NCBI RefSeq assembly: GCF_000156655.1
Contig: NZ_DS996845.1
Span: 93,376 to 125,633 of the forward strand
Origin: Holdemanella biformis DSM 3989
Lineage (GTDB): Bacteria; Bacillota_I; Bacilli_A; Erysipelotrichales; Erysipelotrichaceae
DNA length: 32,258 nucleotides
Direction: 5' to 3'
This document shows, piece by piece, positions 1 through 8,497 of this stretch. The notes below the pieces were generated by a model, which was given only the letters and a program-made list of their open reading frames with translations, was not told where the DNA came from and made no database searches. How positions within the stretch are numbered: position 1 is the first letter of the stretch; the number at the start of each line of letters is the position of its first letter. Made by a program: the position numbers and the translations under genes.

Positions 1-2
1 CA

Positions 3-269
3 ATTCATCTCATGACTAAAGTCACGAGTGTTCTTAGATCGCTTTACAAAGAATATGTTGAAAACTTTAAATGGGCATTTGAAAGAGGATGTTCATGGAG
101 TAACATGGGAGGTGTAGAAGGAACTTTAGATGATGGATTAACAAAATTCAAAGACAATTTCAATCCAACAATAAATGAATTTATTGGTGAATTTGATATA
201 CCAGTTTATCCATTCATGTATCGTTTAACACAAAAAGCATATAAAATACTGAAAAGTAAGCATATGTGA
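3..269 (+). CDS. FemX/MurM-like peptidoglycan bridge aminoacyltransferase, 3' end only
   Basis: The reading frame is open at the left edge, so the true start lies outside the window; only about 89 C-terminal residues are seen. The segment GCSWSNMGGVEGTLDDGLTK, followed by FKDNFNP and EFIGEFDIPVYP, resembles the C-terminal acyltransferase half of the FemABX family. These enzymes attach amino acids from aminoacyl-tRNA to the lysine side chain of lipid II in the cytoplasm to build the interpeptide bridge. The gene ends with TGA 12 bases before the rpmH promoter. The family call rests on motif memory, and the substrate amino acid cannot be told from this fragment. Confidence 0.7.
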   Translation: MHLMTKVTSVLRSLYKEYVENFKWAFERGCSWSNMGGVEGTLDDGLTKFKDNFNPTINEFIGEFDIPVYPFMYRLTQKAYKILKSKHM

Positions 270-280
270 TAATTATTTTA

Positions 281-310
281 TTGACAATTATTTTATTTTA
301 TGTTTATAAT
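281..310 (+). promoter_or_regulatory. Consensus sigma-A promoter for rpmH-rnpA-yidC-jag
   Basis: TTGACA at 281-286 and TATAAT at 305-310 are perfect consensus hexamers with an 18-base spacer. The start of transcription would be near 317, giving a leader of about 50 bases before rpmH. A strong promoter fits a ribosomal protein gene. Confidence 0.85.
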
Positions 311-368
311 GTTTGAGCAATCTTATTTGAAAATTTAGAAGAAGAAAAGACTGAGAGGTGTAATCAAG

Positions 369-503
369 ATGAAAAGAACATATCAGCCAAGTAAGAGAAA
401 ACACCAAAAAGTTCATGGTTTCCGTGCTCGTATGGCAACTGTTGGTGGACGTAACGTTCTTTCTAGAAGAAGAGCGAAAGGCAGAAAGGTTTTATCCGCA
501 TAG
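369..503 (+). CDS. rpmH: 50S ribosomal protein L34
   Basis: This 44-residue, very basic protein begins [11 protein letters not shown] and contains HGFRARMAT and [14 protein letters not shown], the hallmark of L34, a protein of the large ribosomal subunit that contacts 23S rRNA. The length matches the family exactly. GAGAGGTG at about 353-360 lies a normal distance before the ATG. It is the first gene after the consensus promoter and is followed by a hairpin, then rnpA, the usual bacterial order. Confidence 0.97.
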   Translation: MKRTYQPSKRKHQKVHGFRARMATVGGRNVLSRRRAKGRKVLSA

Positions 504-528
504 AAATCACCTGCTAGGTGATTTTTTT
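504..528 (+). terminator. Intrinsic hairpin between rpmH and rnpA
   Basis: A 9-bp stem (AAATCACCT, 504-512, with AGGTGATTT, 516-524) with a 3-base loop is followed by four more T. It starts directly after the rpmH stop. It probably terminates part of the transcripts, so that L34 is made in far greater amounts than RNase P protein. Confidence 0.75.
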
Positions 529-547
529 GTCTGGATAGGGAAATAAC

Positions 548-889
548 ATGAAAAAAGAGTTTCGTGTATTAAAAAACTATGAGTTTTCTTCCATCATCCA
601 GAATCGACAATTTGTTAAGTCGTCGTCATTTGTATGTTATTTTCAAAAACGAAAATTGGACCATGCAAGAGTCGGAATCAGTGTTGGCAAAAAATTAGGA
701 AATGCGGTTTGTCGAAATAAAGTTAAAAGACAACTTCGTAGTATCGTTGATGACGTATTTACCTTTGAAGAGGGATATGATGTTATTATTATAGTTCGAC
801 CTGCCTACACGAATAAATCGTTTGAAGAAAATAAAAATGAAATGAAAGAAAATCAAAATCGGATAAATAAAAGATTTTTGAAAAAGTAG
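548..889 (+). CDS. rnpA: Ribonuclease P protein component
   Basis: This small basic protein binds the RnpB RNA and helps it cut the 5' leader from pre-tRNA. The family signature RNKVKRQLR is at residues 56-64, preceded by ARVGISVGKKLGNAV and followed by the usual strand with IIIVRPAY near 80-87. At 113 residues it has typical length. The start follows GGGAAATAAC, a weak ribosome site, which suits a low-abundance protein read past the rpmH hairpin. It is followed 11 bases later by yidC. Confidence 0.95.
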   Translation: MKKEFRVLKNYEFSSIIQNRQFVKSSSFVCYFQKRKLDHARVGISVGKKLGNAVCRNKVKRQLRSIVDDVFTFEEGYDVIIIVRPAYTNKSFEENKNEMKENQNRINKRFLKK

Positions 890-900
890 AGGAATAAAAA

Positions 901-1893
901 ATGAAACAATTTTTGCAGAAAAAAGCAAAATTGGTCTTTCTATGTATGTTGGTATTATTAACATGTACGGCTTGTGCAAATCCAAGAGGTAGAGATGGAA
1001 AAACATTAGCAGACCAAATTATTGCAAGTGAAGAGACAACAATTGATGCAAGTCAAATCAATTACAAAGACATTTCTGATAAGAAATTAAAGAAAGAAAT
1101 TAAAAAGAATATTAAAGATGGACAATATACAATTCAACCAACAACTTTTAAAGAATCTATGTCAAAAGGATGGTTTGAAGGTTTAATTGTTTGGCCAATT
1201 GCACAAATTATTAACTTAATTTCTTCAAAAACAGATGCCGGTGTAGGTATCATTTTAACAACATTGTTAATTCAGATGCTTGTATTTGTATTTACACGTA
1301 AATCACAAATGTCTACACAAAGAATGCAGGAAATCTCACCTGAAATTCAAAAGATTCAAAATAAATATAAAGATAAAACAGATGAGCGTTCTAAAATGCA
1401 AATGGCTCAAGAAATGCAAAATCTTTATCAAAAATATGATATTCATCCATTTGGCTCAATGTTGATCACTTTCATTCAGCTACCAATCATGATGGGTATG
1501 TATTATGCTACAATGCGTTCTGTAAGTGTTGTAAGTGGAAGCTTTATGGGTATTTCTTTAGCGGGCACACCACTTGATGGATTTAAAGCTTTAGATATCG
1601 CATATATCGCAATTTATGTATTAATGGTTATTTTCTATATTGTTTCAATGAAATTACCTCAATGGTTAAAGAAATGGCAAGATAAGAAAGATAACGTTAA
1701 AGTTAAAAAATATGCACAAGAAGAAACAAATCCTATGGCTAACAGCATGAATATGTCAATGTACTTCATGACAGCTATGATTTGTATTATGTATATTTCG
1801 TGGCCAATGGCGATGTCATTCTATTGGTTAGTATCAAGTGTGATTCGTGTATGTCAATCATTGATCCTACACCAAGTTATGAACAAAAAGTAG
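901..1893 (+). CDS. yidC: Membrane protein insertase YidC (Oxa1/SpoIIIJ family)
   Basis: YidC inserts membrane proteins alone or with SecYEG. A signal peptide (residues 1-24) ends at TAC25, so Cys25 is the likely lipidated residue, as in other Gram-positive YidC, although the -3 position is Cys and not a classical lipobox residue. The 60TKD-type core begins near residue 93, with membrane segments at about 93-108, 113-132, 183-206, 232-252 and 285-320, and the coiled loop with MQEISPEIQKIQNKYKDK at 142-159. The hydrophilic-groove arginine expected in the first core helix (TILIRLLIL in Bacillus) appears to be Gln125 here (TLLIQMLVF), which is unusual. At 330 residues it is longer than SpoIIIJ because of a 60-residue pre-core segment and a charged loop near 256-276. 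Confidence 0.93.
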   Translation: MKQFLQKKAKLVFLCMLVLLTCTACANPRGRDGKTLADQIIASEETTIDASQINYKDISDKKLKKEIKKNIKDGQYTIQPTTFKESMSKGWFEGLIVWPIAQIINLISSKTDAGVGIILTTLLIQMLVFVFTRKSQMSTQRMQEISPEIQKIQNKYKDKTDERSKMQMAQEMQNLYQKYDIHPFGSMLITFIQLPIMMGMYYATMRSVSVVSGSFMGISLAGTPLDGFKALDIAYIAIYVLMVIFYIVSMKLPQWLKKWQDKKDNVKVKKYAQEETNPMANSMNMSMYFMTAMICIMYISWPMAMSFYWLVSSVIRVCQSLILHQVMNKK

Positions 1894-1902
1894 GTAATAC
1901 AT

Positions 1903-2529
1903 ATGGAATTTGCAAAATTTACTGGGAAAACTTTAGATGAAGCTTTAAATGCTGCATGTAACGCAAAGGGATGTGCAAAAGAAGAACTTCATTATGAAGT
2001 TACAGAAGAAAAAAGTGGTTTTTTAGGAATTGGAAAAACAATTGAAATTGAAGCATATTGCCAAAAAGATATTGAAGATTTCATTAAATCCTATATTCAA
2101 ACATATTTTGATAATGCAGAATTGGATGGAACTGTTGAAATTGAAAATGATCATGGTTTCTATCGTATTACTGTAAATACAAAGAACAATGCGATTATGA
2201 TTGGTAAAGCTGGTAAGTCTTTACAAGCATTCAATCGTTTAGTAAAAGCTGCAGTTAGTGCGGCATTCAAAAAGCGTGTCGGTCTATTAATCGATGTAAA
2301 TGGTTATAAGGAAGAAAGATACGAAAAAATTTGTAAAATGGCAGTTCGCGTCGCAAAAGATGTGCGTCGTACAAAAGTAGATGCCGTATTAGATCCAATG
2401 CCAGCCGATGAAAGAAAAGCAATTCACAATGCTTTAGCAGGGATGAATGATATTTCTACTAAGAGTGAAGGCGAAGGCGAAGGGCGTCGTTTGCACATTT
2501 TATATACACCAGGAAAAGATGAAGAATAA
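1903..2529 (+). CDS. khpB: KhpB/Jag RNA-binding protein (Jag_N, KH and R3H domains)
   Basis: Residues 1-50 form a Jag_N domain (GKTLDEAL, then GFLGIGKTIEIEA). A KH domain follows with the loop IGKAGKSLQAF at 100-110, and then an R3H domain with the signature R171xxxH175 in DERKAIHNAL. Proteins of this type bind RNA and, with KhpA, affect cell elongation and division in Gram-positive cocci. Its place directly after yidC is conserved across Firmicutes. The coding end includes a Glu/Gly run (SEGEGEGRR). A terminator hairpin overlaps its stop codon. Confidence 0.93.
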   Translation: MEFAKFTGKTLDEALNAACNAKGCAKEELHYEVTEEKSGFLGIGKTIEIEAYCQKDIEDFIKSYIQTYFDNAELDGTVEIENDHGFYRITVNTKNNAIMIGKAGKSLQAFNRLVKAAVSAAFKKRVGLLIDVNGYKEERYEKICKMAVRVAKDVRRTKVDAVLDPMPADERKAIHNALAGMNDISTKSEGEGEGRRLHILYTPGKDEE

Positions 2530-2552
2530 CGGGATTATCCCGTTATTTTTTT
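2526..2552 (+). terminator. Terminator hairpin after khpB, abutting the pth ribosome site
   Basis: ATAACGGG (2526-2533) pairs with CCCGTTAT (2539-2546) around the loop ATTAT and is followed by a T tract. The Shine-Dalgarno of pth begins two bases later, so either there is read-through into pth or pth has a promoter inside khpB that I could not identify. Confidence 0.8.
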
Positions 2553-2565
2553 GAAGGAGGACTTC

Positions 2566-3126
2566 ATGAAAATTATTATCGGATTAGGAAATATTGGTAG
2601 AGAATACGAAAACACACGTCATAATGCAGGATTTATGGCAATTGATAAATTAGCACAAATGTTAGAAATGGATTTTAATCAAGAAAAATTTTCGGCTTAT
2701 TTTTCAAAAAAGAAAATTGATGGAGAAGATATTATTTTATTAAAACCAACTACATATATGAATAATAGTGGCATTGCCTTAAGACAATGCATGGATTTCT
2801 ATAAAGTATCCGCAGAAGATATCCTTGTATTATATGATGATATGGATATGCCTGTTGGAAAACTTCGTTTGCGTCAAAAAGGCAGTGCCGGAGGACATAA
2901 TGGGATTAAAAGTATAATTTCTCACATTGGTACGCAAGAGTTTGATCGTATTCGCATTGGTATTGGAAAAGATAAAATGATTCCGGTTGTAGATTGGGTA
3001 TTAGGAAAATTTCCTCAAGAACAACAAGAAGATTTAAATCATGCTTTGGAACAGGCCGCAAAAGCAGCTAAATTTTCAATTAAACACTCTTTTAGTGATA
3101 CAATGAACAGATATAATAAAAAGTAG
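2566..3126 (+). CDS. pth: Peptidyl-tRNA hydrolase
   Basis: Pth cleaves the ester bond of peptidyl-tRNA released from stalled ribosomes. The N-terminal signature KIIIGLGNIG is followed by TRHNAGF with the catalytic His19. LLKPTTYMNNSG, LYDDMDMPVGK and GSAGGHNGIKS are further family blocks. The usual GLGNPG reads GLGNIG here. The ATG at 2566 was chosen because AAGGAGG (2554-2560) sits five bases before it; an in-frame TTG at 2551 lies inside the preceding terminator. The protein is 186 residues, normal for the family. mfd follows at once, as in Bacillus where pth and mfd are near neighbours. Confidence 0.95.
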   Translation: MKIIIGLGNIGREYENTRHNAGFMAIDKLAQMLEMDFNQEKFSAYFSKKKIDGEDIILLKPTTYMNNSGIALRQCMDFYKVSAEDILVLYDDMDMPVGKLRLRQKGSAGGHNGIKSIISHIGTQEFDRIRIGIGKDKMIPVVDWVLGKFPQEQQEDLNHALEQAAKAAKFSIKHSFSDTMNRYNKK

Positions 3127-3138
3127 AAGGTGATATTC

Positions 3139-6100
3139 TTGAAAGAGACAATATTAAATAAACTACAAGACAATCCTATCGTTCAACAAATGCTTCAATT
3201 TGGAAATAATATAGGAAACTTACTTCCAAATGAAGAAGCATTGTGTTTAGCTAGTGCGTTTATACAAGATAAACAAACAAGGATTGTAGTTAAAAAGAAT
3301 CGCTATGAAGCGCAACAACTCTATCAAAGATTGAAACCACTTATTAACGATACATTATTATTTGTGATGGAAGAATCTTTACGAGTTCAAGCCATTGCTT
3401 CAAGTCCAGAAGATAAACAAGAACAACTCTATGTACTTACTCAGCTAGTAAAAGAAGATAAGCCACGTATTATCATATGCAATACGGCGGCCTTTTTCCG
3501 TTATTTACCAGATAAAGAATTATTTAGAAATCTTTGTTTCAAATTTGAAGTGGATCAAGAAATCACAATGACTGAATTGAAACAAAAATTAAATCGCGCA
3601 GGCTATACTAAAGTGAATTATGTAGATCGTCCATGCACATACGCAAGTCGTGGTGGTATTGTCGATGTATATTGTCTTGAATATGACCATCCAATTCGTA
3701 TTGAATTTTTTGATACAGTCATTGAATCCATTCGAATCTTTCATGAAGAAACACAAAGAACCATTGAAACAATTGATTCTGTATTTATCAATCCAGCTAC
3801 AGATTTATTATTTACGGATGATCAGATAGAATTTCTACAAAAGGAAATTGACTCTGAATTGGAAAAACAACACGAAAAACTTATTCAAGATGATTATGAT
3901 TTTTTATTGGATTATCTTGAAAAAGATAAAATAGCTTTAGAAAATTATGATATAGATCCTCATTTATACATTTATTTTAGTTATTTAAACGCAAATCAAT
4001 TCATGGATTATGTGAAGGGTCATATTATTTTTTCGAGTCAGGAAGAAGTAGAAAATGGATATAAAAAATTAAATGAAGAAACAATTTCATTTATACAAGA
4101 AATGGTCGAATCCCATCAATACTTACCTAAATATAGTATGTTCCATGATGTATTCACATTTGAAAAAGAACATAACATTCAAATGTTTCATGATTTCATG
4201 GATTTTAAAAATCCAATCTTTTCAAAAATAGAAACACTTGAAAAATCAGATCCGCCATTGATTCAAATTTTAGAGAATCTAAAAGGAAATACCATCTATA
4301 TTTCATTGGATGAAGAGCATACTAAAAAGGTAGAAGAGGCTTTAAAAGCATATTCGATTCATAAAAATATCATATTTATAGAAGATGATTTTTATGAAGG
4401 GTTTGTGTATGAAGATATTTCTGTGTATACTCAACAAGAATTATTTCATCGTCCTAGTCAAATCAAGAGATATCAGAAAACATTTAAACAAGGACAAATT
4501 TTACAAAATATTCTTGAACTTGAACCAAACGACTATGTTGTGCATGAACAATATGGTATTGGCCAATATGTTGGAATCACAACACGAAAAATAAAAGGAA
4601 AAACTTTAGATTATTTGCACGTTATATATAATGGTGGAGATGAATTATATGTACCATTATCACAATTTCAGCTTGTAAGAAAATATGTATCTAAAGAAGG
4701 GGTGGGCATAAAACTATCTCAATTAGGTTCAAATAAGTGGAAAAAAACAAAAGAAAAAGTTTCTAAAAAAGTTGAAGAAATTGCAGCACGTTTAGTTGAA
4801 TTATATGCCAAAAGAAATGAAGATATTGGTTTTGCGTTTAGTAAAGATGATGATCTACAAAAAGAATTTGAGGATGCCTTTGAATATGAGGCAACGCCAG
4901 ATCAAATTAGAGCTACAGAAGAAATCAAACGAGAAATGGAAAAACCAAAACCAATGGACCATTTACTTTGTGGAGATGTTGGATTTGGAAAAACGGAAGT
5001 TGCGATGAGAGCTGCCTTTAAGGCGATTTCGAACAATAAACAAGTAGCTTTATTGTGTCCGACAACTATTTTATCTATGCAGCACTATCAAACATTTGTT
5101 AAAAGATTTGAAAATGTGGGAGCAAATATTCGTGTTGTGAATCGTTTTGTAGCGACAAAAGAAATCAATCAAATCAAAAAAGAATTAGAAGCCGGTCAAG
5201 TCGATATTATTATTGGTACTCATAAATTGTTGAATAAATCTTTCCAATATAAAAATTTGGGTTTATTAATCATTGATGAAGAACAACGATTTGGTGTTGA
5301 ACATAAAGAAAGAATTAAAGAAATGAAAAATGCGATTGATGTTCTATCTTTGAGTGCAACACCCATTCCAAGAACTTTACAGATGTCTTTGATTGGTGTG
5401 CGTACAATTTCACAATTGAATACTCCTCCTTTACATCGACATCCTATTCAAACATATGTGATGGAAAATCGAAAAAGTGTTGTCAAAGAAATTATTCAAA
5501 GAGAATTATCACGTGGTGGACAAGTATTCTATTTGTACAATCATGTTTCAAATATCTATTCTGTCGCAAAAAATATTCAGAATATGTTTCCAGATGCAAA
5601 AGTGGCAGTAGCGCATGGGCGTATGGAAAAAAATGATATTGAACAAACTATGATTGATTTTGAACAAGAGAAATATCAAATTTTAGTATGTACGACAATT
5701 ATTGAAACAGGACTTGATATTGCCAATGCGAATACAATGATCATTGATGATGCGGATCGTTTTGGATTATCACAATTGTATCAGATTCGTGGTCGTGTGG
5801 GGCGTCGAGAAAAAATCGCATATTGTTATTTATTGGTGCAGCCACAAAAAGAATTGACAGAACAAGCACATAAAAGATTAAAAGCCATTAAAGAATTTAC
5901 ATCTTTAGGCAGTGGATATAAAGTGGCTATGCGAGATTTAACGATTCGTGGAGCTGGAGATATGCTTGGTCCTCAACAAGCAGGATTTATTGACGATGTT
6001 GGTTTGGATTTATATCTTGAAATGTTGGCAAGTGCTATTAAAGAAAAACAAGGCAAGCCAATGGAAGATAAGAAAAATGATAAAGTAGCACAAGTGCAAT

Positions 6101-6525
6101 TATCAGGATATATCCCTGAAAAATTTACGGATAATGATGGGGATAAATTAGAAATTTATCAACATATCAAAAAAATAGAGAGTCTTACTGAATTGATTGA
6201 ATATGAAAAGCGTGTTGAAGACTTATTTGGACATATTCCAAATGAAGTAAAACAATTGTTTGAACAGAAAAAACTGGATTTCTTTGTGAATCGAGAAGGT
6301 GTTGAATCATTAAAAGAAACAGAAGATGTTGTTACTATCACTATGAGTGCAGAATGGTCAAAGAATTGTGATGGGGTAAAACTATTTGGAGCTATCAATG
6401 ATATTAGTCGTAAGATCAATTTGAAATTAGAGAGTGGAAAAATTAAAATAATGATTTCTAAACGATTAAAGAAGCATATTGAATTGATGATGCAAGTGAT
6501 TGATAAATTAGAAGGAGAGTTTTGA
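3139..6525 (+). CDS. mfd: Transcription-repair coupling factor Mfd
   Basis: Mfd releases RNA polymerase stalled at DNA damage and recruits UvrA. Order of domains: a UvrB-like N-terminal region; a CarD-like RNA-polymerase-interaction domain from about residue 459 (NDYVVHEQYGIGQYVG); a RecG-like translocase with Walker A GDVGFGKT at 612-619, DEEQ at 713-716, SATPIPRTLQMSL, and GRVGRR; and a C-terminal TRCF domain. I prefer the TTG start at 3139 because AGAAGGTGAT ends four bases before it; GTG at 3130 lies inside that ribosome site. That gives 1128 residues, normal for the family. The stop TGA overlaps the ATG of the next gene by one base. Confidence 0.96.
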   Translation: MKETILNKLQDNPIVQQMLQFGNNIGNLLPNEEALCLASAFIQDKQTRIVVKKNRYEAQQLYQRLKPLINDTLLFVMEESLRVQAIASSPEDKQEQLYVLTQLVKEDKPRIIICNTAAFFRYLPDKELFRNLCFKFEVDQEITMTELKQKLNRAGYTKVNYVDRPCTYASRGGIVDVYCLEYDHPIRIEFFDTVIESIRIFHEETQRTIETIDSVFINPATDLLFTDDQIEFLQKEIDSELEKQHEKLIQDDYDFLLDYLEKDKIALENYDIDPHLYIYFSYLNANQFMDYVKGHIIFSSQEEVENGYKKLNEETISFIQEMVESHQYLPKYSMFHDVFTFEKEHNIQMFHDFMDFKNPIFSKIETLEKSDPPLIQILENLKGNTIYISLDEEHTKKVEEALKAYSIHKNIIFIEDDFYEGFVYEDISVYTQQELFHRPSQIKRYQKTFKQGQILQNILELEPNDYVVHEQYGIGQYVGITTRKIKGKTLDYLHVIYNGGDELYVPLSQFQLVRKYVSKEGVGIKLSQLGSNKWKKTKEKVSKKVEEIAARLVELYAKRNEDIGFAFSKDDDLQKEFEDAFEYEATPDQIRATEEIKREMEKPKPMDHLLCGDVGFGKTEVAMRAAFKAISNNKQVALLCPTTILSMQHYQTFVKRFENVGANIRVVNRFVATKEINQIKKELEAGQVDIIIGTHKLLNKSFQYKNLGLLIIDEEQRFGVEHKERIKEMKNAIDVLSLSATPIPRTLQMSLIGVRTISQLNTPPLHRHPIQTYVMENRKSVVKEIIQRELSRGGQVFYLYNHVSNIYSVAKNIQNMFPDAKVAVAHGRMEKNDIEQTMIDFEQEKYQILVCTTIIETGLDIANANTMIIDDADRFGLSQLYQIRGRVGRREKIAYCYLLVQPQKELTEQAHKRLKAIKEFTSLGSGYKVAMRDLTIRGAGDMLGPQQAGFIDDVGLDLYLEMLASAIKEKQGKPMEDKKNDKVAQVQLSGYIPEKFTDNDGDKLEIYQHIKKIESLTELIEYEKRVEDLFGHIPNEVKQLFEQKKLDFFVNREGVESLKETEDVVTITMSAEWSKNCDGVKLFGAINDISRKINLKLESGKIKIMISKRLKKHIELMMQVIDKLEGEF

Positions 6526-6794
6526 TGCGATTAGATAAATATTTAAAAACAGCACGAATCTTAAAAAGAAGAGAAGCAGCTAAAGAACTAGCTTTACAAG
6601 GACGAATTTGGGTCAATGATCGAGTGGCAAAACCAAGCACGGAATTAAAAATTGGGGATACGATTCGTATTCGTTTTGGAGCAAGACTGCTTGAAATTCG
6701 TGTATTAGATATTCAAAAACAAGTTTCTAAACAAAACGCACAGTTGTTGTTTGAAATCATTCACGAAGAAAGAATTGAAGATGAACAAGCTTAA
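6525..6794 (+). CDS. rqcP: S4-domain RNA-binding protein, RqcP/YabO-like
   Basis: This 89-residue protein consists of an S4 domain: MRLDKYLKTARILKRREAAK, then GRIWVNDRVAKPSTELKIGD. RqcP binds the 50S subunit with RqcH in ribosome-associated quality control, adding Ala tails to stalled chains; the paralog Hsp15 has a related role. It follows mfd in the same region where Bacillus has yabO, which supports the RqcP call. The ATG shares one base with the mfd stop, and GAAGGAG lies seven bases before it, so translation is probably coupled. Confidence 0.85.
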   Translation: MRLDKYLKTARILKRREAAKELALQGRIWVNDRVAKPSTELKIGDTIRIRFGARLLEIRVLDIQKQVSKQNAQLLFEIIHEERIEDEQA

Positions 6795-7200
6795 TGTTGT
6801 GTGTGGAGCTCTTGTGATTGATGGAAAAGTCATGATTGCACAAAGAAATTATGGTTCAAGCCAAGGTTTCTTTGAATTTCCTGGTGGAAAAGTTGAGGGA
6901 AATGAAACAAAAGAAGAGGCATTAATTCGTGAATGGAAAGAAGAATGTGATATTGATATTTATGATGTTAGATATTTATCATCAAGTATTGATTATCAAG
7001 ATGGATATGAAATTCACTTAACTTGTTTCACATGTACTTCTAATGAAAAACCAAAAAAATTAAGTGTGCATTCAGAATATATTTGGACAACTCCAGATCA
7101 TATATATGACTATAACTTCTTTAAATCTGATAAAATGCTTGTAGAAGCATTAAAGGAGGTATGGCCATGTTTGATAAAACCAACGAAACTAAAGTATTAA
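6781..7200 (+). CDS. NUDIX hydrolase (MutT-like nucleotide pyrophosphohydrolase)
   Basis: The start MNKLNVVCGALVIDGK followed by AQRNYG and FEFPGGKVEGNE is typical of MutT-type enzymes that cleave (deoxy)nucleoside triphosphates to monophosphates. The NUDIX box runs from G36 to I58: GKVEGNE, seven residues, then REWKEECDI. The catalytic REWKEE glutamates are intact; the glycine near the end of the box is Asp57. Substrate could be 8-oxo-dGTP or a CTP-like nucleotide and cannot be fixed here. ATG 6781 gives 139 residues and overlaps the end of rqcP by 14 bases; its ribosome site is weak, suggesting coupling. The 3' end overlaps the next gene by 34 bases. Confidence 0.88.
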   Translation: MNKLNVVCGALVIDGKVMIAQRNYGSSQGFFEFPGGKVEGNETKEEALIREWKEECDIDIYDVRYLSSSIDYQDGYEIHLTCFTCTSNEKPKKLSVHSEYIWTTPDHIYDYNFFKSDKMLVEALKEVWPCLIKPTKLKY

Positions 7201-8366
7201 GAGATCCTGTGCATGGATATATTCATGTGAAATATCAAGTGATATGGGATTGCATCAACGCAAAAGAATTTCAAAGATTGCATCGCATTCATCAATTAGG
7301 TGGAGATTTTCAAATTTATCATACGGCAGAGCATTCACGTTTTTCACATAGTCTAGGCGTATATGAAATCACAAGACGAATGTGTGAAGAAGTGGATTCA
7401 ATCACAGCTACTTTAAGTGAATATGAAAAAATTCAAGTTTTATGTGCTGCATTGTTGCATGATTTGGGCCATGGTCCTTTTTCACATTTTTTTGAAACAC
7501 TTCATAAGAAGCATCACGAACAAATGACTTGTGATTTGATTTTGGATCCAGAAACAGAAATTCATAAGGCTTTAGTAAAAGAAGATGAATCCCTACCACA
7601 AAATATTGTGTTGATTTTAACGCATAAACATCCCAAACCAATGATGCATCAAATGATCAGCTCACAATTGGATGCGGATCGCATGGATTATCTTTTAAGA
7701 GATGCTTATGAAACCGGTACAAGCTATGGTAATTTCGATTTAGAAAGAATTTTGCGAACTTTGCGAGTGAAAAATGATTCGTTGTGTGTGAAAATGAGTG
7801 GTATGCACAGTGTTGAAGACTATATTATGGCAAGATACCATATGTATTGGCAGGTTTACTTGCATCCAGATGCAAAATCATATGAAATTATGATTCAACA
7901 ATTTTTTAAGCGATATGAAAAGATTCGTAATATTTCGGTATTTGAACCATTAATGAATGGAGAACTATCGAACAATGATTTTTATTTAATGGATGAACAC
8001 CGTATGTTCTATGGTTTTCAACAAGCATTAGCAAGCGAAGATGAAATATTAAAGGATTTCGCAAATCGAATTTTAAATCGTCATTTGTTTGAGTGGATCG
8101 AAGATCCAAGTGATCAACAAATGCAAGATATCAAACTGAAACTTATTGAATCTGGATATGATTTAGATTATTACTATTATGAAGCAATATCACATTCTAA
8201 GGCGTATTTGCCATATACAGAAAATGATGAAAATCAAATTATTTGGATGTTAGATTCTAAAAATGAATTGGTGTCTTTATCTAGTTGTTCACAGATTGTC
8301 AAGGCATTATTAAAGATGAAAAATCAAACGAATAAACGAATTTATTTTCCAAAAGAAATACTTTAA
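7167..8366 (+). CDS. HD-domain phosphohydrolase (YwfO/SAMHD1-like dNTPase family)
   Basis: The N-terminus KVLRDPVHGYIHV, then EFQRLHRIHQLGG and HSRFSHSLGVYEI, is typical of the YwfO-type HD proteins related to dGTPase and SAMHD1. Predicted metal ligands are His61, His98-Asp99 (LLHDLGHGPFSH) and Asp169 (LDADRMDYL). Characterised relatives hydrolyse dNTPs to deoxynucleosides and triphosphate; the exact substrate is not known here. I chose ATG 7167, six bases after AAAGGAGGT; the ATG at 7161 touches that site directly. The product is 399 residues. Coupling to a NUDIX gene by a 34-base overlap points to joint control of the nucleotide pool. Confidence 0.88.
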   Translation: MFDKTNETKVLRDPVHGYIHVKYQVIWDCINAKEFQRLHRIHQLGGDFQIYHTAEHSRFSHSLGVYEITRRMCEEVDSITATLSEYEKIQVLCAALLHDLGHGPFSHFFETLHKKHHEQMTCDLILDPETEIHKALVKEDESLPQNIVLILTHKHPKPMMHQMISSQLDADRMDYLLRDAYETGTSYGNFDLERILRTLRVKNDSLCVKMSGMHSVEDYIMARYHMYWQVYLHPDAKSYEIMIQQFFKRYEKIRNISVFEPLMNGELSNNDFYLMDEHRMFYGFQQALASEDEILKDFANRILNRHLFEWIEDPSDQQMQDIKLKLIESGYDLDYYYYEAISHSKAYLPYTENDENQIIWMLDSKNELVSLSSCSQIVKALLKMKNQTNKRIYFPKEIL

Positions 8367-8370
8367 AATG

Positions 8371-8400
8371 AACGGTAACATGCAATGTGTTACCGTTTTC
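8371..8400 (+). terminator. Terminator of the pth-mfd-HD run
   Basis: A perfect 10-bp stem AACGGTAACA (8371-8380) with TGTTACCGTT (8388-8397) and a 7-base loop sits four bases after the HD gene stop. The T tract is short (TTTTC), so efficiency is uncertain. The remaining bases to 8497 are very AT-rich with no other recognisable element. Confidence 0.7.
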
Positions 8401-8497
8401 ACTTGTGAAAAAATGGGATAAATATATAAAAAATCATAGATTTTAAATTAAATTTGTTATATTTTTATTAAATTCTTGTGTTTTTTAATAAATTTTC

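Noticed and set aside
695-1006. 103-codon open frame on minus across rnpA/yidC
   Set aside because: It is antisense to two conserved genes and has no ribosome site or domain; it is a shadow frame.
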